From DAHUXD01 sp963736455 (GTDB lineage: Bacteria > Acidobacteriota > Thermoanaerobaculia > UBA5066 > Gp7-AA6): a stretch of DNA of 64,000 nucleotides. Of this stretch, positions 16,978 to 24,690 are shown piece by piece (the first letter of the stretch is position 1; every line of letters starts with the position of its first letter). The notes beneath the pieces were generated by a model, which saw only the letters and a program-made list of their open reading frames with translations, made no database searches and was not told the DNA's origin. The DNA lies in assembly GCA_963736455.1 (NCBI GenBank), contig CAVTON010000001.1, forward strand, positions 2,728,001 to 2,792,000, written 5' to 3'. A program made the translations under genes and the position numbers.

Positions 16978-18819
16978 CTACCAGGATCCGTGCGGGACGA
17001 CGAGGATCGAGCAGCCGATCTGGCGCAGCGCCTGCCGCGTGACCCGCTCGCCTCGAGCCGACGCGCCGACGACGACGAGGTCGTGCGGCCGCTCGCGCAG
17101 CTCCTCGAGGATGCCGGCGATCGGGGAGTCGGACTCTCGGACCGAGAACGAGCCGGCGACGCCGAGCTCGCGCAGCGTCGCGATGCCGCGCTCGAGATGC
17201 GTCCGCACGAGCGGCGCCGGCGTGCGGTCGGGCCTCGCGACGTGGAGCAGCGTCACGGCCGCGCCGAGCCGGCGCGCGAGCCACCCTCCGGCCCGGACGT
17301 CGGCCTTGCCGGGCTCGCCGACGGCCGTGCAGACGAGGATCCGCTCGATCTGGCGCGGCAGCCCGCGGGCGAGCAGGAGCGGAGTCGCCAGGCGGGAGGC
17401 GAGCGCTTCACCGATGCCGCCGGACTGGCCCCGGCGGCGCGTCGACTCGAGCTCTCCCGCGCCGGCGACGACGAAGTCGTAGGGCGCCTCGCGCTGCTCG
17501 GCGACGATCTCGGCGGTCGGATCGCCGCGGCGCACGCGGAGCGTCACTTCGCCGAGGCCGGCGGCGGCGGCCCGCGCGCCGAGAGCCTCGCGCAGAGAAT
17601 CCTGCCGGCGCGCGTCGGCCGCCACGCCGAGAACGGTCACGACGCCGTCGAGCGACTCGGCGAGAGGCCGCGCGAGCTCGAGCGCCGGCGCGATCCCGTC
17701 GCCGTCGTCGCAGACGAGCAGGCGCGGCGTCGGCTGGCGCAGGATGTGCCACGCCTCGAGGACGACCCAGGGCCGCGGCGGCGGCGGCTCGGCGTGGGCG
17801 GGGGTCGCCGCGTCGAGCAGCACTCCCTCCTCGCCGAAGGCGGGCGGCGGCACGACCTGGCGGACGCCGGAGAGCGGCGGCAGGCGCACGCGGTTCCGGC
17901 GCGACGCGCCCGAGAAGATCTGGTCGACGATTTCGCCGCGGCCGAGCGTCGAGGCGGCCGGAGGCGGCTGCGATGCGGCGAGCGCGACCTGCTCGGGCCG
18001 CACGAGCACGCGAACGCGGTCGCCCTCGTCGTGCGGAACGTCGGCGGGAATCGGCAGGGTCAAGGGGCCGAGCTCGACCCGGTCGGATCGACACCGGCCG
18101 ACGAGCACCGTGCCCGCTCCGAGAAACGTGGCGACGTAGAGGGAGCTCGGCCTCTCGTACAGCCGATCGGGAGCGCCCACCTCGAGCAGCCGGCCGCGCT
18201 CGACGACGCCGATGCGCGATCCGAGCTCGAAGGCCTCCTCCTGATCGTGCGTGACGAGGATGGTGGTCAGCCCGAGCGAGCGCTGGATGTCCTTGAGGCT
18301 CTGCCGCAGCTGGGCGCGGATCTTGACGTCGAGGGCTCCGAACGGCTCATCGAGCAGGAGGACCTGCGGCCGGTAGGCCAGGGCGCGGGCGAGCGCGACG
18401 CGCTGCTGCTGGCCCCCCGAGATCTGGCTCTCGTAGCGGCCGCCGAGCCCGCCGAGGCCGACGAGGTCGAGCAGCTCGTCGCGCCGGCCGGCACGCTCGG
18501 ACTTCCGGACGCCTCGGATCCGGAGGCCGAACTCGATGTTCTCCGCCACGGTCATGTGCCGGAAGATCGAGTAGTTCTGGAACACGAACCCGACGCCGCG
18601 GCGCTGCGTCGGCAGGTTCGTGACGTCGCGGCCCTCGAGGTGGATCGTGCCCTCGTCGGGCGTGATCAGGCCGGCGATCAGCCGCAGGATCGTGCTCTTT
18701 CCGCTGCCCGAGGCTCCGAGCAGCACGAAGAGCTCTCCCTTCTCGACCTCGAGGTTGACGCGGTCGACCGTCACCTGGTCGGCGTACCGTTTCGTGACCG
18801 CGTCCAGGGTGATCGACAT
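16978..18819 (-). CDS. Sulfate-type ABC transporter ATPase fused to two universal stress protein domains
   Basis: A 613-aa protein. Residues 1-235 are an ABC ATPase of the CysA/CUT1 type: Walker A GASGSGKST at 35-43, signature SGGQQQR at 134-140, Walker B LLLDEP at 154-159, H-loop His191. Residues ~240-345 are a TOBE-like regulatory region (LVRPEQVAL). Residues ~365-485 and ~491-611 are two UspA-like domains; the second has the nucleotide-binding ending LVVVGASARGERVTRQ and CSILVVPHG. CysA proteins normally end near residue 350. The gene starts 2 bp after the permease stop and is third in the operon. The Usp pair may tie import to stress or ATP state; this is inference. Confidence 0.88.
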   Translation of the reverse strand: MSITLDAVTKRYADQVTVDRVNLEVEKGELFVLLGASGSGKSTILRLIAGLITPDEGTIHLEGRDVTNLPTQRRGVGFVFQNYSIFRHMTVAENIEFGLRIRGVRKSERAGRRDELLDLVGLGGLGGRYESQISGGQQQRVALARALAYRPQVLLLDEPFGALDVKIRAQLRQSLKDIQRSLGLTTILVTHDQEEAFELGSRIGVVERGRLLEVGAPDRLYERPSSLYVATFLGAGTVLVGRCRSDRVELGPLTLPIPADVPHDEGDRVRVLVRPEQVALAASQPPPAASTLGRGEIVDQIFSGASRRNRVRLPPLSGVRQVVPPPAFGEEGVLLDAATPAHAEPPPPRPWVVLEAWHILRQPTPRLLVCDDGDGIAPALELARPLAESLDGVVTVLGVAADARRQDSLREALGARAAAAGLGEVTLRVRRGDPTAEIVAEQREAPYDFVVAGAGELESTRRRGQSGGIGEALASRLATPLLLARGLPRQIERILVCTAVGEPGKADVRAGGWLARRLGAAVTLLHVARPDRTPAPLVRTHLERGIATLRELGVAGSFSVRESDSPIAGILEELRERPHDLVVVGASARGERVTRQALRQIGCSILVVPHGSW

Positions 18820-18821
18820 GC

Positions 18822-19631
18822 TCAGCGCGACGGCCGCCGCGTGTAACGCAGCAGGAAGAAGAAGATGAGAAAGGAGAGCGTCGCAAGCACCGCGGCGACC
18901 GTGTTGGCGGCGGCGATGTTGCCGGCCTCGAACTGCGCGAAGATGTAGAGGGGCGCCGTCTGCGTCCGGAGGCGCAGGTTGCCCGACACCAGGACGGTCG
19001 CTCCGAACTCGCCGAGCGAGTGCGCGAACGTCAGGAGCGCCCCGGAGAAGAGGCCTCCGCGCAGCGCCGGGAGAATCACCCAGCGGAACGCCTGCCAGCG
19101 GTTCGCTCCGATGGTGTAGGCCGCCTCCTCGTAGGTCCCCTCGATCTCGTCGAGCACCGGCTTGACGGCCCCGAGCATGTACGGGAACGTCACGAAGAGG
19201 TGCGCGAGCAGCACGCCGGCGGGCGCGAACATGGGCTGAATCCCCAGAGGCTCGAGCAGGCGGCCGAGCATCCCGATCGGCCCCCAGAGAAGAAGAAGGG
19301 ACGTGCCCACGACGACCGTCGGGATCGCCACGGGCAGGTTGACGAGGATCGCGAGCGGGCGCTCTCCGCGAAACCGGTATCGCGAGAGCACGTAGGCCGT
19401 GTACGTCCCCAGAATCGCATTGACCACCGCGGTCGCGAACGCGATCAGCAGGCTGAAGCGGAGCGCGAATTGCGCCTCGCGCGACGTCAGCGCCGCGACG
19501 AACGTCGCCGCCCCGCCGCGGAACGCGAAGACGAAGATTGCCGCCAGCGGCATGAGGATGAGAGGAAGGAGAACCAGCAGAACGATCCCCACGGGGATGA
19601 CGGCGCGGCCCTTCGGCGCGGCGGCGCTCAT
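18822..19631 (-). CDS. cysW: Sulfate/thiosulfate ABC transporter permease
   Basis: A 269-aa inner-membrane permease with about six hydrophobic segments and the EAA-type coupling motif around EEAAYTIGANRWQAFRWVIL followed by PALRGG. It forms the translocation path for sulfate (possibly molybdate or thiosulfate). The ATG at 19631 overlaps the substrate-binding protein stop (ATGA). A much longer frame in the same phase runs antisense-like through the neighbouring gene and is not real. Only one permease is present, whereas the classical transporter uses CysT plus CysW, so it may act as a homodimer. Confidence 0.87.
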   Translation of the reverse strand: MSAAAPKGRAVIPVGIVLLVLLPLILMPLAAIFVFAFRGGAATFVAALTSREAQFALRFSLLIAFATAVVNAILGTYTAYVLSRYRFRGERPLAILVNLPVAIPTVVVGTSLLLLWGPIGMLGRLLEPLGIQPMFAPAGVLLAHLFVTFPYMLGAVKPVLDEIEGTYEEAAYTIGANRWQAFRWVILPALRGGLFSGALLTFAHSLGEFGATVLVSGNLRLRTQTAPLYIFAQFEAGNIAAANTVAAVLATLSFLIFFFLLRYTRRPSR

Positions 19632-20659
19632 CGAGCCGTCCCCTCCTTCATGACGCGGTCTCTCCAGATCCGGTCGACGATCTCGGGCCGGGCGCGGCGC
19701 CAGCCGCCGAAATCGGCGATCCGGAACGGGTCCTCGATCTTCCCGAAGGCCGGGTTGGCGGCGTCGAGCTCGGGACGCCCGGTGCGGAATCCGTACCGGA
19801 CGAACACGCGCTGCGCCTCGTCGCTCCAGAGGAATCGAACGAAGTCCGCGACGAGCGCGCGCTCGGCGGGCCGCACGTTCCTGTCGACGACGACGAGCGT
19901 GTGCTCCGAGAGGATCGTCCGCCTCGGATAGGCGACGTCGGCCCTGAGCCGTCCCCCGCCTCGGTCGAAGATCGCTTCCTGCTCGTAGGTGACGAGCGCG
20001 TCGCCGAAACCGTTCTCGAACTGGGTTCGGGCGGCCCGCGCCGAAGCCGCCTGGGCGGCGACGTTCTTCCAGACACCGGCGAGGACTTTCTCGCCGGCGG
20101 CCTCGCCTCCGGGCGAGCCGCGATAGCCGCTCCCGTATTCGGCGACGATCGCCCAGTTCGCGCCGCCCGAGGTCATCGGATCCGGGTGCACGACGCGAAC
20201 GCCCGCGCGTCCGAGGTCCGCGAAGTCTCGGAGACCGAGCGGATTGCCCGGACGGACCACGATGACGAGCGGCGTCATGTTGACGACGCCCGACTGGGGC
20301 AGGCGCTTCCAGCCGTCGCGAGGAATGACGCCCGCGTCGGCGAGCCGGTCGGCATCGCTCTCGAGCGAGAGAAGTGCGACCTGCGCCGGCACTCCCATGA
20401 TCAGCTGGTTGGTGACCGTGCCGGAGCCGCCGAACGAGCTCACGAACTCGACGCTCCCGCGGCCCTGCGCGGCCCACGTCCGCTGGAACGCCGGAAAGAT
20501 GCCTTCCTGCATCACGTCGGCGAGGATGCTGAACCCGTAGAAGACGATGGTCGGCGGCGCCGCCTCGGCGCGCGAGAACGGGAGCCACGGCCAGGCCGCG
20601 TAGCCGAAGAGCGCGAGGAGAAAGGCCGCCGGAACGAGCGCGCGACTTCGGCGGTGCAT
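19628..20659 (-). CDS. Sulfate ABC transporter substrate-binding protein
   Basis: A 343-aa periplasmic binding protein of the Sbp/CysP type. An N-terminal signal (ALVPAAFLLALFGYAAWPWL) is followed by IVFYGFSILADVMQEGIFP, FVSSFGGSGTVTNQLIMGVP and a GVRVVHPDPMTSGGANWA segment, all in the positions typical of sulfate binders. It is the first gene of the importer operon. AAGGAG lies 12 nt upstream of the ATG. Thiosulfate or another oxyanion is possible as ligand. Confidence 0.88.
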   Translation of the reverse strand: MHRRSRALVPAAFLLALFGYAAWPWLPFSRAEAAPPTIVFYGFSILADVMQEGIFPAFQRTWAAQGRGSVEFVSSFGGSGTVTNQLIMGVPAQVALLSLESDADRLADAGVIPRDGWKRLPQSGVVNMTPLVIVVRPGNPLGLRDFADLGRAGVRVVHPDPMTSGGANWAIVAEYGSGYRGSPGGEAAGEKVLAGVWKNVAAQAASARAARTQFENGFGDALVTYEQEAIFDRGGGRLRADVAYPRRTILSEHTLVVVDRNVRPAERALVADFVRFLWSDEAQRVFVRYGFRTGRPELDAANPAFGKIEDPFRIADFGGWRRARPEIVDRIWRDRVMKEGTAR

Positions 20660-20702
20660 GGACTCGATGAGCTCCTTAACGGCGCCGACGAGGATATCGT
20701 CT

Positions 20703-20708
20703 TAGACT
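20703..20708 (+). promoter_or_regulatory. TAGACT -10-like element 6 nt before the YjbQ ATG
   Basis: A TANNNT hexamer ends 6 nt upstream of ATG 20715 and there is no Shine-Dalgarno sequence, a geometry that predicts a leaderless transcript. Confidence 0.4.
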
Positions 20709-20714
20709 GCCGGC

Positions 20715-21110
20715 ATGGCGAGAGCGGCGGAATTCTCGGTCCGCACGAGCCGGGCGATCGAGCGGCGCGACATCACGAAGGATGTGACGCGCATCGTCGA
20801 TTCGCTCGAGCCGGGATCCGCGTTGCTCGTATCCGTCCCGCACACGACGGCGGCCCTGACCGTCGGCGAGGCGTGGGATCCCGACGTCACCGGCGACATC
20901 GAGCGGGCGCTCGACGCATGGGTCCCGAACGTGCGGTTCGAGCATGGCGAAGGCAATTCGGCGGCGCACTTTCTCTCCGAGGCGATCGGCAATTCATGTC
21001 TCGTGCCGTGCGAGGCGGGAAAGCCGCTTTTCGGCCGGTGGCAGGGCATCTTTCTGATCGAGCTCGATGGTCCGCGGGAGCGCACGGTGCGGGTTTCGGT
21101 GATTGGATAG
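20715..21110 (+). CDS. YjbQ/UPF0047 family protein
   Basis: This 131-aa cytoplasmic protein belongs to the UPF0047 (YjbQ) family, annotated as secondary thiamine-phosphate synthase on the basis of weak side activity; its true role is not settled. Characteristic segments are the VPHTTAALTVGEAWDPDVTG metal-site region, FEHGEGNSAAHFLSEAIG and the C-terminal GRWQGIFLIELDGPRERTV. It is divergently oriented from the sulfate importer operon, 55 bp away. Confidence 0.87.
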   Translation: MARAAEFSVRTSRAIERRDITKDVTRIVDSLEPGSALLVSVPHTTAALTVGEAWDPDVTGDIERALDAWVPNVRFEHGEGNSAAHFLSEAIGNSCLVPCEAGKPLFGRWQGIFLIELDGPRERTVRVSVIG

Positions 21111-21173
21111 GCAATCTAATTATCTGAAAATGCAGGTGTTAACTGATTCACAACCCGCAGGTGCCGCTGGGCG

Positions 21174-21179
21174 TATACT
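21174..21179 (+). promoter_or_regulatory. TATACT -10 element of the sdpR-sdpI-like pair
   Basis: TATACT lies 22 nt before the regulator ATG. Immediately after it TTAG-N8-CTAA (around 21180-21195) forms a small inverted repeat overlapping the expected start site, a plausible ArsR-type operator. No convincing -35 box is seen. Confidence 0.4.
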
Positions 21180-21201
21180 TAGATGGTAGGCTAAATATCA
21201 A

Positions 21202-21492
21202 ATGCTACGCTCCGAGCAGGTCTTCCGCGCCCTCGCCGATCCGAACCGCCGCCGGATCCTCGCCCTGCTCAAGGGCGGTTCGCGCAGCGCCGGCGAGATC
21301 GCCGACGAGTTTCCGATCTCGATGGCCTCGCTCTCGCATCACTACGGCGTTTTGAAAGCGGCCGACCTGATCCGCTCCGAGCGCCGCGGCCAGCGCATCG
21401 TGTATTCGCTCAATACGACGGTCTTCGAGGACGTGGCCTCCGCGATCGCGGAGCTTTTCCGCGTCGAGAGGCCGGATGGAGGTGCCGCGTGA
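21202..21492 (+). CDS. ArsR/SdpR-family winged-helix repressor
   Basis: A 96-aa winged helix-turn-helix protein with the pattern of autoregulated SdpR-like repressors: VFRALADPNRRRILALLK, the recognition helix region SMASLSHHYGVLKAADLIRS, and the wing RRGQRIVYSLN. No cysteine cluster for metal sensing is present. It overlaps the SdpI-like gene by 4 bp (ATGA). In B. subtilis the membrane partner SdpI sequesters SdpR when toxin is bound, and this gene order supports the same logic here. Confidence 0.85.
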   Translation: MLRSEQVFRALADPNRRRILALLKGGSRSAGEIADEFPISMASLSHHYGVLKAADLIRSERRGQRIVYSLNTTVFEDVASAIAELFRVERPDGGAA

Positions 21493-22148
21493 AGAGGCTT
21501 TCGGATCTCGTCGGGCTCCTGATGGTCGTTGCCGGGTTCGTGCTGGTCGCGGTGCAGTATCCGAGCCTGCCGGATCCGATGCCGACGCACTGGAACGCGG
21601 CGGGGCACGTCGACGGCTGGATGCCGAAGTTCTGGGGCTCCTACGTCTTCCCGATCACGATGGCCGTTCTCTGGCTCGTCTTCCTCGTGCTGCCGCGGAT
21701 CTCTCCGCGCGGTTTCGAGATGGAGCCGTTTCTGCGAGCGTGGGGCGTCCTGAAGGTCACCGTTCTCGGACTGGTCCTCTACATCGGCACACTGGTCCTG
21801 CGGGCATCTCGACACTCCGGCGAGCTCTCTCAGACGGGAGTGATCGTCGGCCTCGGCATCCTCTTCATCGTGATCGGAAACCTGCTCGGGAAAGTGACGC
21901 GGAACTTCTTCGTCGGCATCCGCACGCCGTGGACGCTCGCGAGCGAGGAGGTCTGGCTCCGCACGCACCGGCTCGCGGGGAAGCTCTTCGTCGTCGCCGG
22001 TCTGATCGTCGCGGCGAGCTCCTGGATGGGCCTGAGGGTCTGGCCCGTGTTCATCTGCATCCTGCTCGCGGCGTTGATACCGGTCGTGTACTCCTACGTG
22101 CTCTACCGCCGGCTCGAAGGCCTGCCGAACGCCCGTCCCGCCGCGTAG
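21489..22148 (+). CDS. SdpI-family membrane protein
   Basis: A 219-aa integral membrane protein with six to seven hydrophobic segments. It has the DUF1648/SdpI N-terminal motif YPSLPDPMPTHWNAAGHVDG and the SdpI-type GNLLGKVTRNFFVGIRTPWT followed by LASEEVW. In B. subtilis SdpI confers immunity to the SdpC toxin and doubles as signal receptor. No toxin genes (sdpABC) lie nearby, so it may protect against foreign toxins or act only as a membrane sensor. Confidence 0.87.
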   Translation: MKRLSDLVGLLMVVAGFVLVAVQYPSLPDPMPTHWNAAGHVDGWMPKFWGSYVFPITMAVLWLVFLVLPRISPRGFEMEPFLRAWGVLKVTVLGLVLYIGTLVLRASRHSGELSQTGVIVGLGILFIVIGNLLGKVTRNFFVGIRTPWTLASEEVWLRTHRLAGKLFVVAGLIVAASSWMGLRVWPVFICILLAALIPVVYSYVLYRRLEGLPNARPAA

Positions 22149-22189
22149 CGCCCCGTATCGAAAGTCCTATGTTGCATCGTCTTCGTAGG

Positions 22190-22208
22190 GGCGGCCCCTG
22201 CGGCCGCC
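22190..22208. repeat. REP-like GC-rich hairpin between convergent genes
   Basis: GGCGGCC-CCTGC-GGCCGCC forms a 7-bp stem inside a GTAGGGGCGGCC-type sequence that continues as a GC-rich run to about 22235. It lies between the convergent SdpI and hemerythrin genes and may act as a bidirectional transcription end. Confidence 0.5.
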
Positions 22209-22269
22209 CGCGGGCGGGAGCAAACCCCGCTCCGACGAGCCTTCCGTGCGTCGCGACCTTCGTTACGGT

Positions 22270-22686
22270 TCACGAGTTCCCGTCCTGGAGACCGGGAAAG
22301 AGCTCGGCCTCCTCCCGCGTCGTGTGCGCATCCCAGCGGCGCGCGAGGTTCGGGGCGAGGCGGCGCGCGCCCTCGAGATCGCCGCGCTCCTCGAGGAGGC
22401 GGAGGATCATCGCGGAGAGCTCCCGCACCTGGACGTGCTCGAGGCGCAGCTCGCGGCCGATCCTCACCCGGCGATCCTCGTGTTCGGCCGGAGCGAGCTT
22501 GTGGCCCTCCGGGTCGGGAAGGATCCCGTCTTCTTCGGTCGCGGTGTGGCGGCGCAGCTCGGCGTCGAAGGCGCCCATCGCGCTCCGGCATGCCTCGAGG
22601 TTTCCCGCCGTGATTGCCGCGACGAAGGCGCCGAAGAGCTCGTCGAGCCGGCGGTGCTCGCGCTCGAGGGCCGCCGCAAGACTCAT
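22270..22686 (-). CDS. Hemerythrin-like HHE-domain protein
   Basis: A 138-aa four-helix protein with the di-iron ligand pattern of hemerythrin HHE proteins: LEREHRRLDELFG, then ELRRHTATEEDGILPD, an EHEDRRVRI segment and WDAHTTREEAELFP. Such small proteins bind O2 or NO or act in iron or oxidative-stress sensing. The ATG at 22686 is preferred over a GTG at 22695. It is divergent from the following lipoprotein gene with only 25 bp between starts. Confidence 0.82.
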   Translation of the reverse strand: MSLAAALEREHRRLDELFGAFVAAITAGNLEACRSAMGAFDAELRRHTATEEDGILPDPEGHKLAPAEHEDRRVRIGRELRLEHVQVRELSAMILRLLEERGDLEGARRLAPNLARRWDAHTTREEAELFPGLQDGNS

Positions 22687-22711
22687 GACGCCCACATGCT
22701 ACCGTGAAAAA

Positions 22712-23170
22712 ATGCGGCGAATCCGCGGCGCGGTCCTTCTCGGCGCGCTGGCGATCCTGGCGGGCTGCGGAGGCGGCGGCGATCCGGTGCGCGACAGCCT
22801 CGATGCGATCGTCAGGGGCGCCGGCGCACGGGACGCGAATGCGATCTTCGAGCACGTGGCCCCGGAGTTTCAGGCGGCCGACGGGTCGGGGTTCGCCGAC
22901 GCGAAGGCGACCGTCGATCGGTACCTCGCGGCGTACGAGAGCCTGAGCGTCTCGATCCGCGACGTCCGGATCGAGCGGTCCGAAGGCGCCGCGCGCGTGC
23001 GGTTTCGCGCCGAAATGTCGGGGAAGCCCCGCAGGATCGGCGGCCTGGACGGGCTCGTTCCCTCCTCGGCTTCCTACGACTTCGACCTGCGCCTCGTGCA
23101 GCAGGGCGGCGCGTGGAAAGTCGCATGGGCGCAATGGAATCCGGAGGGCGACGGCGGCCGTAATCCGTAG
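22712..23170 (+). CDS. Small lipoprotein with NTF2-like fold
   Basis: A 152-aa lipoprotein. The N terminus MRRIRGAVLLGALAILAGCG ends in a lipobox (LAGC, Cys18). The rest (DAIVRGAGARDANAIFEHVA, then YDFDLRLVQQGGAWKVAWAQ) has the layout of an NTF2/DUF4440-like cone fold: a helix pair followed by strands ending in a W-rich edge. No function is assigned. The start has no Shine-Dalgarno sequence; TACCGT ends 6 nt before the ATG, another candidate leaderless start. Confidence 0.75.
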   Translation: MRRIRGAVLLGALAILAGCGGGGDPVRDSLDAIVRGAGARDANAIFEHVAPEFQAADGSGFADAKATVDRYLAAYESLSVSIRDVRIERSEGAARVRFRAEMSGKPRRIGGLDGLVPSSASYDFDLRLVQQGGAWKVAWAQWNPEGDGGRNP

Positions 23171-23242
23171 GGAAGGCCTTCGGGGGGCTCTCCCGGGAAT
23201 GGCCCGTTGTTACGGCTGATGGGAACCCATCGGAGGAACTCG

Positions 23243-23902
23243 ATGAAATGGATCGTCCGCATCGGCATCGTGGGGCTGGCCCTGGCGCTCGGATCTCATT
23301 GCGCCTGGGGACAGGTGCCGGCGGCGGGAAAGACCCCGATCGCGAAGCCAGCCGCGGCTCTCGAGAAGGCCACGTTCGCCGGCGGCTGCTTCTGGTGCAT
23401 GGAAGCGGCGTTCGAGGGCGCTCCGGGCGTCGTCTCCGCGGTCTCGGGCTACACCGGCGGCACGACGAAGAACCCGACGTACGAGGAGGTGTCGTCGGGC
23501 GGCACGGGACACTTCGAGTCGGTCGAGGTCACGTTCGATCCGAAGAAGATCTCCTACGAGAAGATCCTCTCGATCTACTGGGAGAACATCGACCCGCTGA
23601 CGCCGTACGGCCAGTTCTGCGACAACGGCGAGCAGTACCGCACGGCGATCTTCGTCCACGACGAGGCGCAGCGCGCGGCGGCCGAGGCCTCGAAGGAGAA
23701 GATCGCGCAGAAGCTGAAGGCGAAGGTCGTGACGTTCATCCTTCCGGCTTCCACTTTCTACCCGGCGGAGGAATACCACCAGGACTACGCGAAGAAGAAT
23801 CCATTTCGCTACGGCCTCTATCGCAAAGGCTGCGGCCGCGACGAGCTCCTCGAACAGATCTGGGGCGTCAAACCGGCCGAGGGAAATCCGGAGAGACCAT
23901 GA
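23243..23902 (+). CDS. msrA: Peptide-methionine (S)-S-oxide reductase, exported
   Basis: A 219-aa MsrA preceded by a signal peptide (MKWIVRIGIVGLALALG, cleavage near AWG-Q). The catalytic cysteine is C49 in FAGGCFWCMEAAFEG. Further motifs are GYTGGTTKNPTYEEVSSGGT and PYGQFCDNGEQYRTAIF. It repairs methionine-S-sulfoxide in extracytoplasmic proteins. GGAGGA lies 6 nt upstream of the chosen ATG; a Met eight codons upstream (23219) is less likely. The stop overlaps the msrB start. Confidence 0.93.
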   Translation: MKWIVRIGIVGLALALGSHCAWGQVPAAGKTPIAKPAAALEKATFAGGCFWCMEAAFEGAPGVVSAVSGYTGGTTKNPTYEEVSSGGTGHFESVEVTFDPKKISYEKILSIYWENIDPLTPYGQFCDNGEQYRTAIFVHDEAQRAAAEASKEKIAQKLKAKVVTFILPASTFYPAEEYHQDYAKKNPFRYGLYRKGCGRDELLEQIWGVKPAEGNPERP

Positions 23903-24429
23903 TCGCGCACATTCTCGTCTCGATCGCGCTGCTCGTGCCCGGCTCGCCGACGCCCGGTCCCGCCACCGCGAAGGCCTGGAACCCGGCGACGTTCGTCAAG
24001 CCGCCGGACGCGGAGCTGCAGAAGAAGCTCACCTCCGTCCAGTACCAGGTCACGCAGCACTCCGGCACGGAGCCCGCCTTCACCGGCGAGTATGCGCACA
24101 CGACGCAGCCCGGGATCTACGTCGACATCGTGTCGGGCGAGCCCCTGTTCTGCTCGCTCGAGAAGTACGACTCCGGCACCGGGTGGCCGAGCTTCTGGAA
24201 GCCTCTCGACAACGTGAAACAGGCCGACAAGGGCAGCATCTTCTACGGCACCGAGGTACGCTCGGTCCACGCGGATTCGCACCTCGGCCACGTCTTCGAC
24301 GACGGCCCGCCGCCCACGGGACTGCGCTACTGCATCAACTCGGCCGCGATCCGTTTCGTGCCGGTCGATCGCCTCGCGATCGAGGGCTACGGGAAGTACC
24401 TCGTCCTCTTCGAGGTCAAGAAGAAGTAG
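23899..24429 (+). CDS. msrB: Peptide-methionine (R)-S-oxide reductase, exported, zinc-less type
   Basis: A 176-aa MsrB with an N-terminal hydrophobic signal (IAHILVSIALLVPG). The catalytic cysteine is C145 in GLRYCINSAAIRF; SGTGWPSFW, H128 and H131 are also present. The two CxxC pairs that bind structural zinc in many MsrB proteins are absent, and the usual resolving Cys of SGCGWPSF is Thr here. C85 (EPLFCSLEKYDSG) could be the resolving residue. It is translationally coupled to msrA, so both epimers of methionine sulfoxide are handled in the same compartment. Confidence 0.92.
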   Translation: MIAHILVSIALLVPGSPTPGPATAKAWNPATFVKPPDAELQKKLTSVQYQVTQHSGTEPAFTGEYAHTTQPGIYVDIVSGEPLFCSLEKYDSGTGWPSFWKPLDNVKQADKGSIFYGTEVRSVHADSHLGHVFDDGPPPTGLRYCINSAAIRFVPVDRLAIEGYGKYLVLFEVKKK

Positions 24430-24454
24430 CGCCGCGGTCGCGGAGCGCGCTCGG

Positions 24455-24483
24455 TTGACACCCCGGATGGAGTCCGCTACGCT
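24455..24483 (+). promoter_or_regulatory. Promoter of tRNA-Asn
   Basis: TTGACA (24455-24460), a 17-bp spacer and TACGCT (24478-24483) lie 16 nt upstream of the mature tRNA 5' end: a near-consensus sigma-70 promoter. Confidence 0.85.
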
Positions 24484-24499
24484 CTTCGGTCCGCTCTTT

Positions 24500-24574
24500 T
24501 CCTCAGTAGCTCAATGGCAGAGCATCCGGCTGTTAACCGGAGGGTTGTAGGTTCAAATCCTACCTGAGGAGCCA
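24500..24574 (+). tRNA. tRNA-Asn (GTT)
   Basis: A 75-nt cloverleaf with encoded CCA: acceptor TCCTCAG/CTGAGGA, anticodon stem-loop with GTT in CTGTTAA, T arm GTAGG-TTCAAAT-CCTAC. Its last 10 nt plus 8 nt of downstream flank (24565-24582) recur exactly at 27143-27160. Confidence 0.96.
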
Positions 24575-24582
24575 CTAGTCTC
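24565..24582 (+). repeat. 18-bp direct repeat spanning the tRNA-Asn 3' end
   Basis: TGAGGAGCCACTAGTCTC is identical to 27143-27160; shorter matches (GGAGCCACTAG or GGAGCCA) recur near 27567 and 32910. tRNA 3' ends duplicated downstream are a usual sign of site-specific integration, or of tandem duplication of the locus. Confidence 0.8.
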
Positions 24583-24608
24583 TAGGCCGTCGCTAACGGA
24601 ATCCCCGG

Positions 24609-24630
24609 GGTAGAGTTCTGCCAGTCCGAT
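24609..24630 (+). promoter_or_regulatory. Orphan kinase-type 5' leader
   Basis: GGTAGAGTTCTGCCAGTCCGAT followed by ATG resembles the sequence just before the kinase starts at 27200, 27628 and 33974 (consensus TGTANAGT, then CGCC, then TCGGATG). Here it is followed by a 19-codon open frame and not by a kinase, so it looks like a leftover leader of a lost kinase gene. Confidence 0.5.
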
Positions 24631-24690
24631 ATGTCTCAGGTGACCCAGGGCAGCCTCGCTGTTCCCGCACGCGCGAAAGGTCGGATCTGA

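Noticed and set aside
18822..20588. 588-codon frame covering the permease and the binding-protein gene
   Set aside because: Only the last 269 codons resemble a permease; the rest is the binding-protein gene read in another phase.
23218..23231. GATGG-GAAC-CCATC hairpin before the msrA Shine-Dalgarno sequence as a riboswitch or thermosensor
   Set aside because: A 5-bp stem is too short to support regulation without comparative data.
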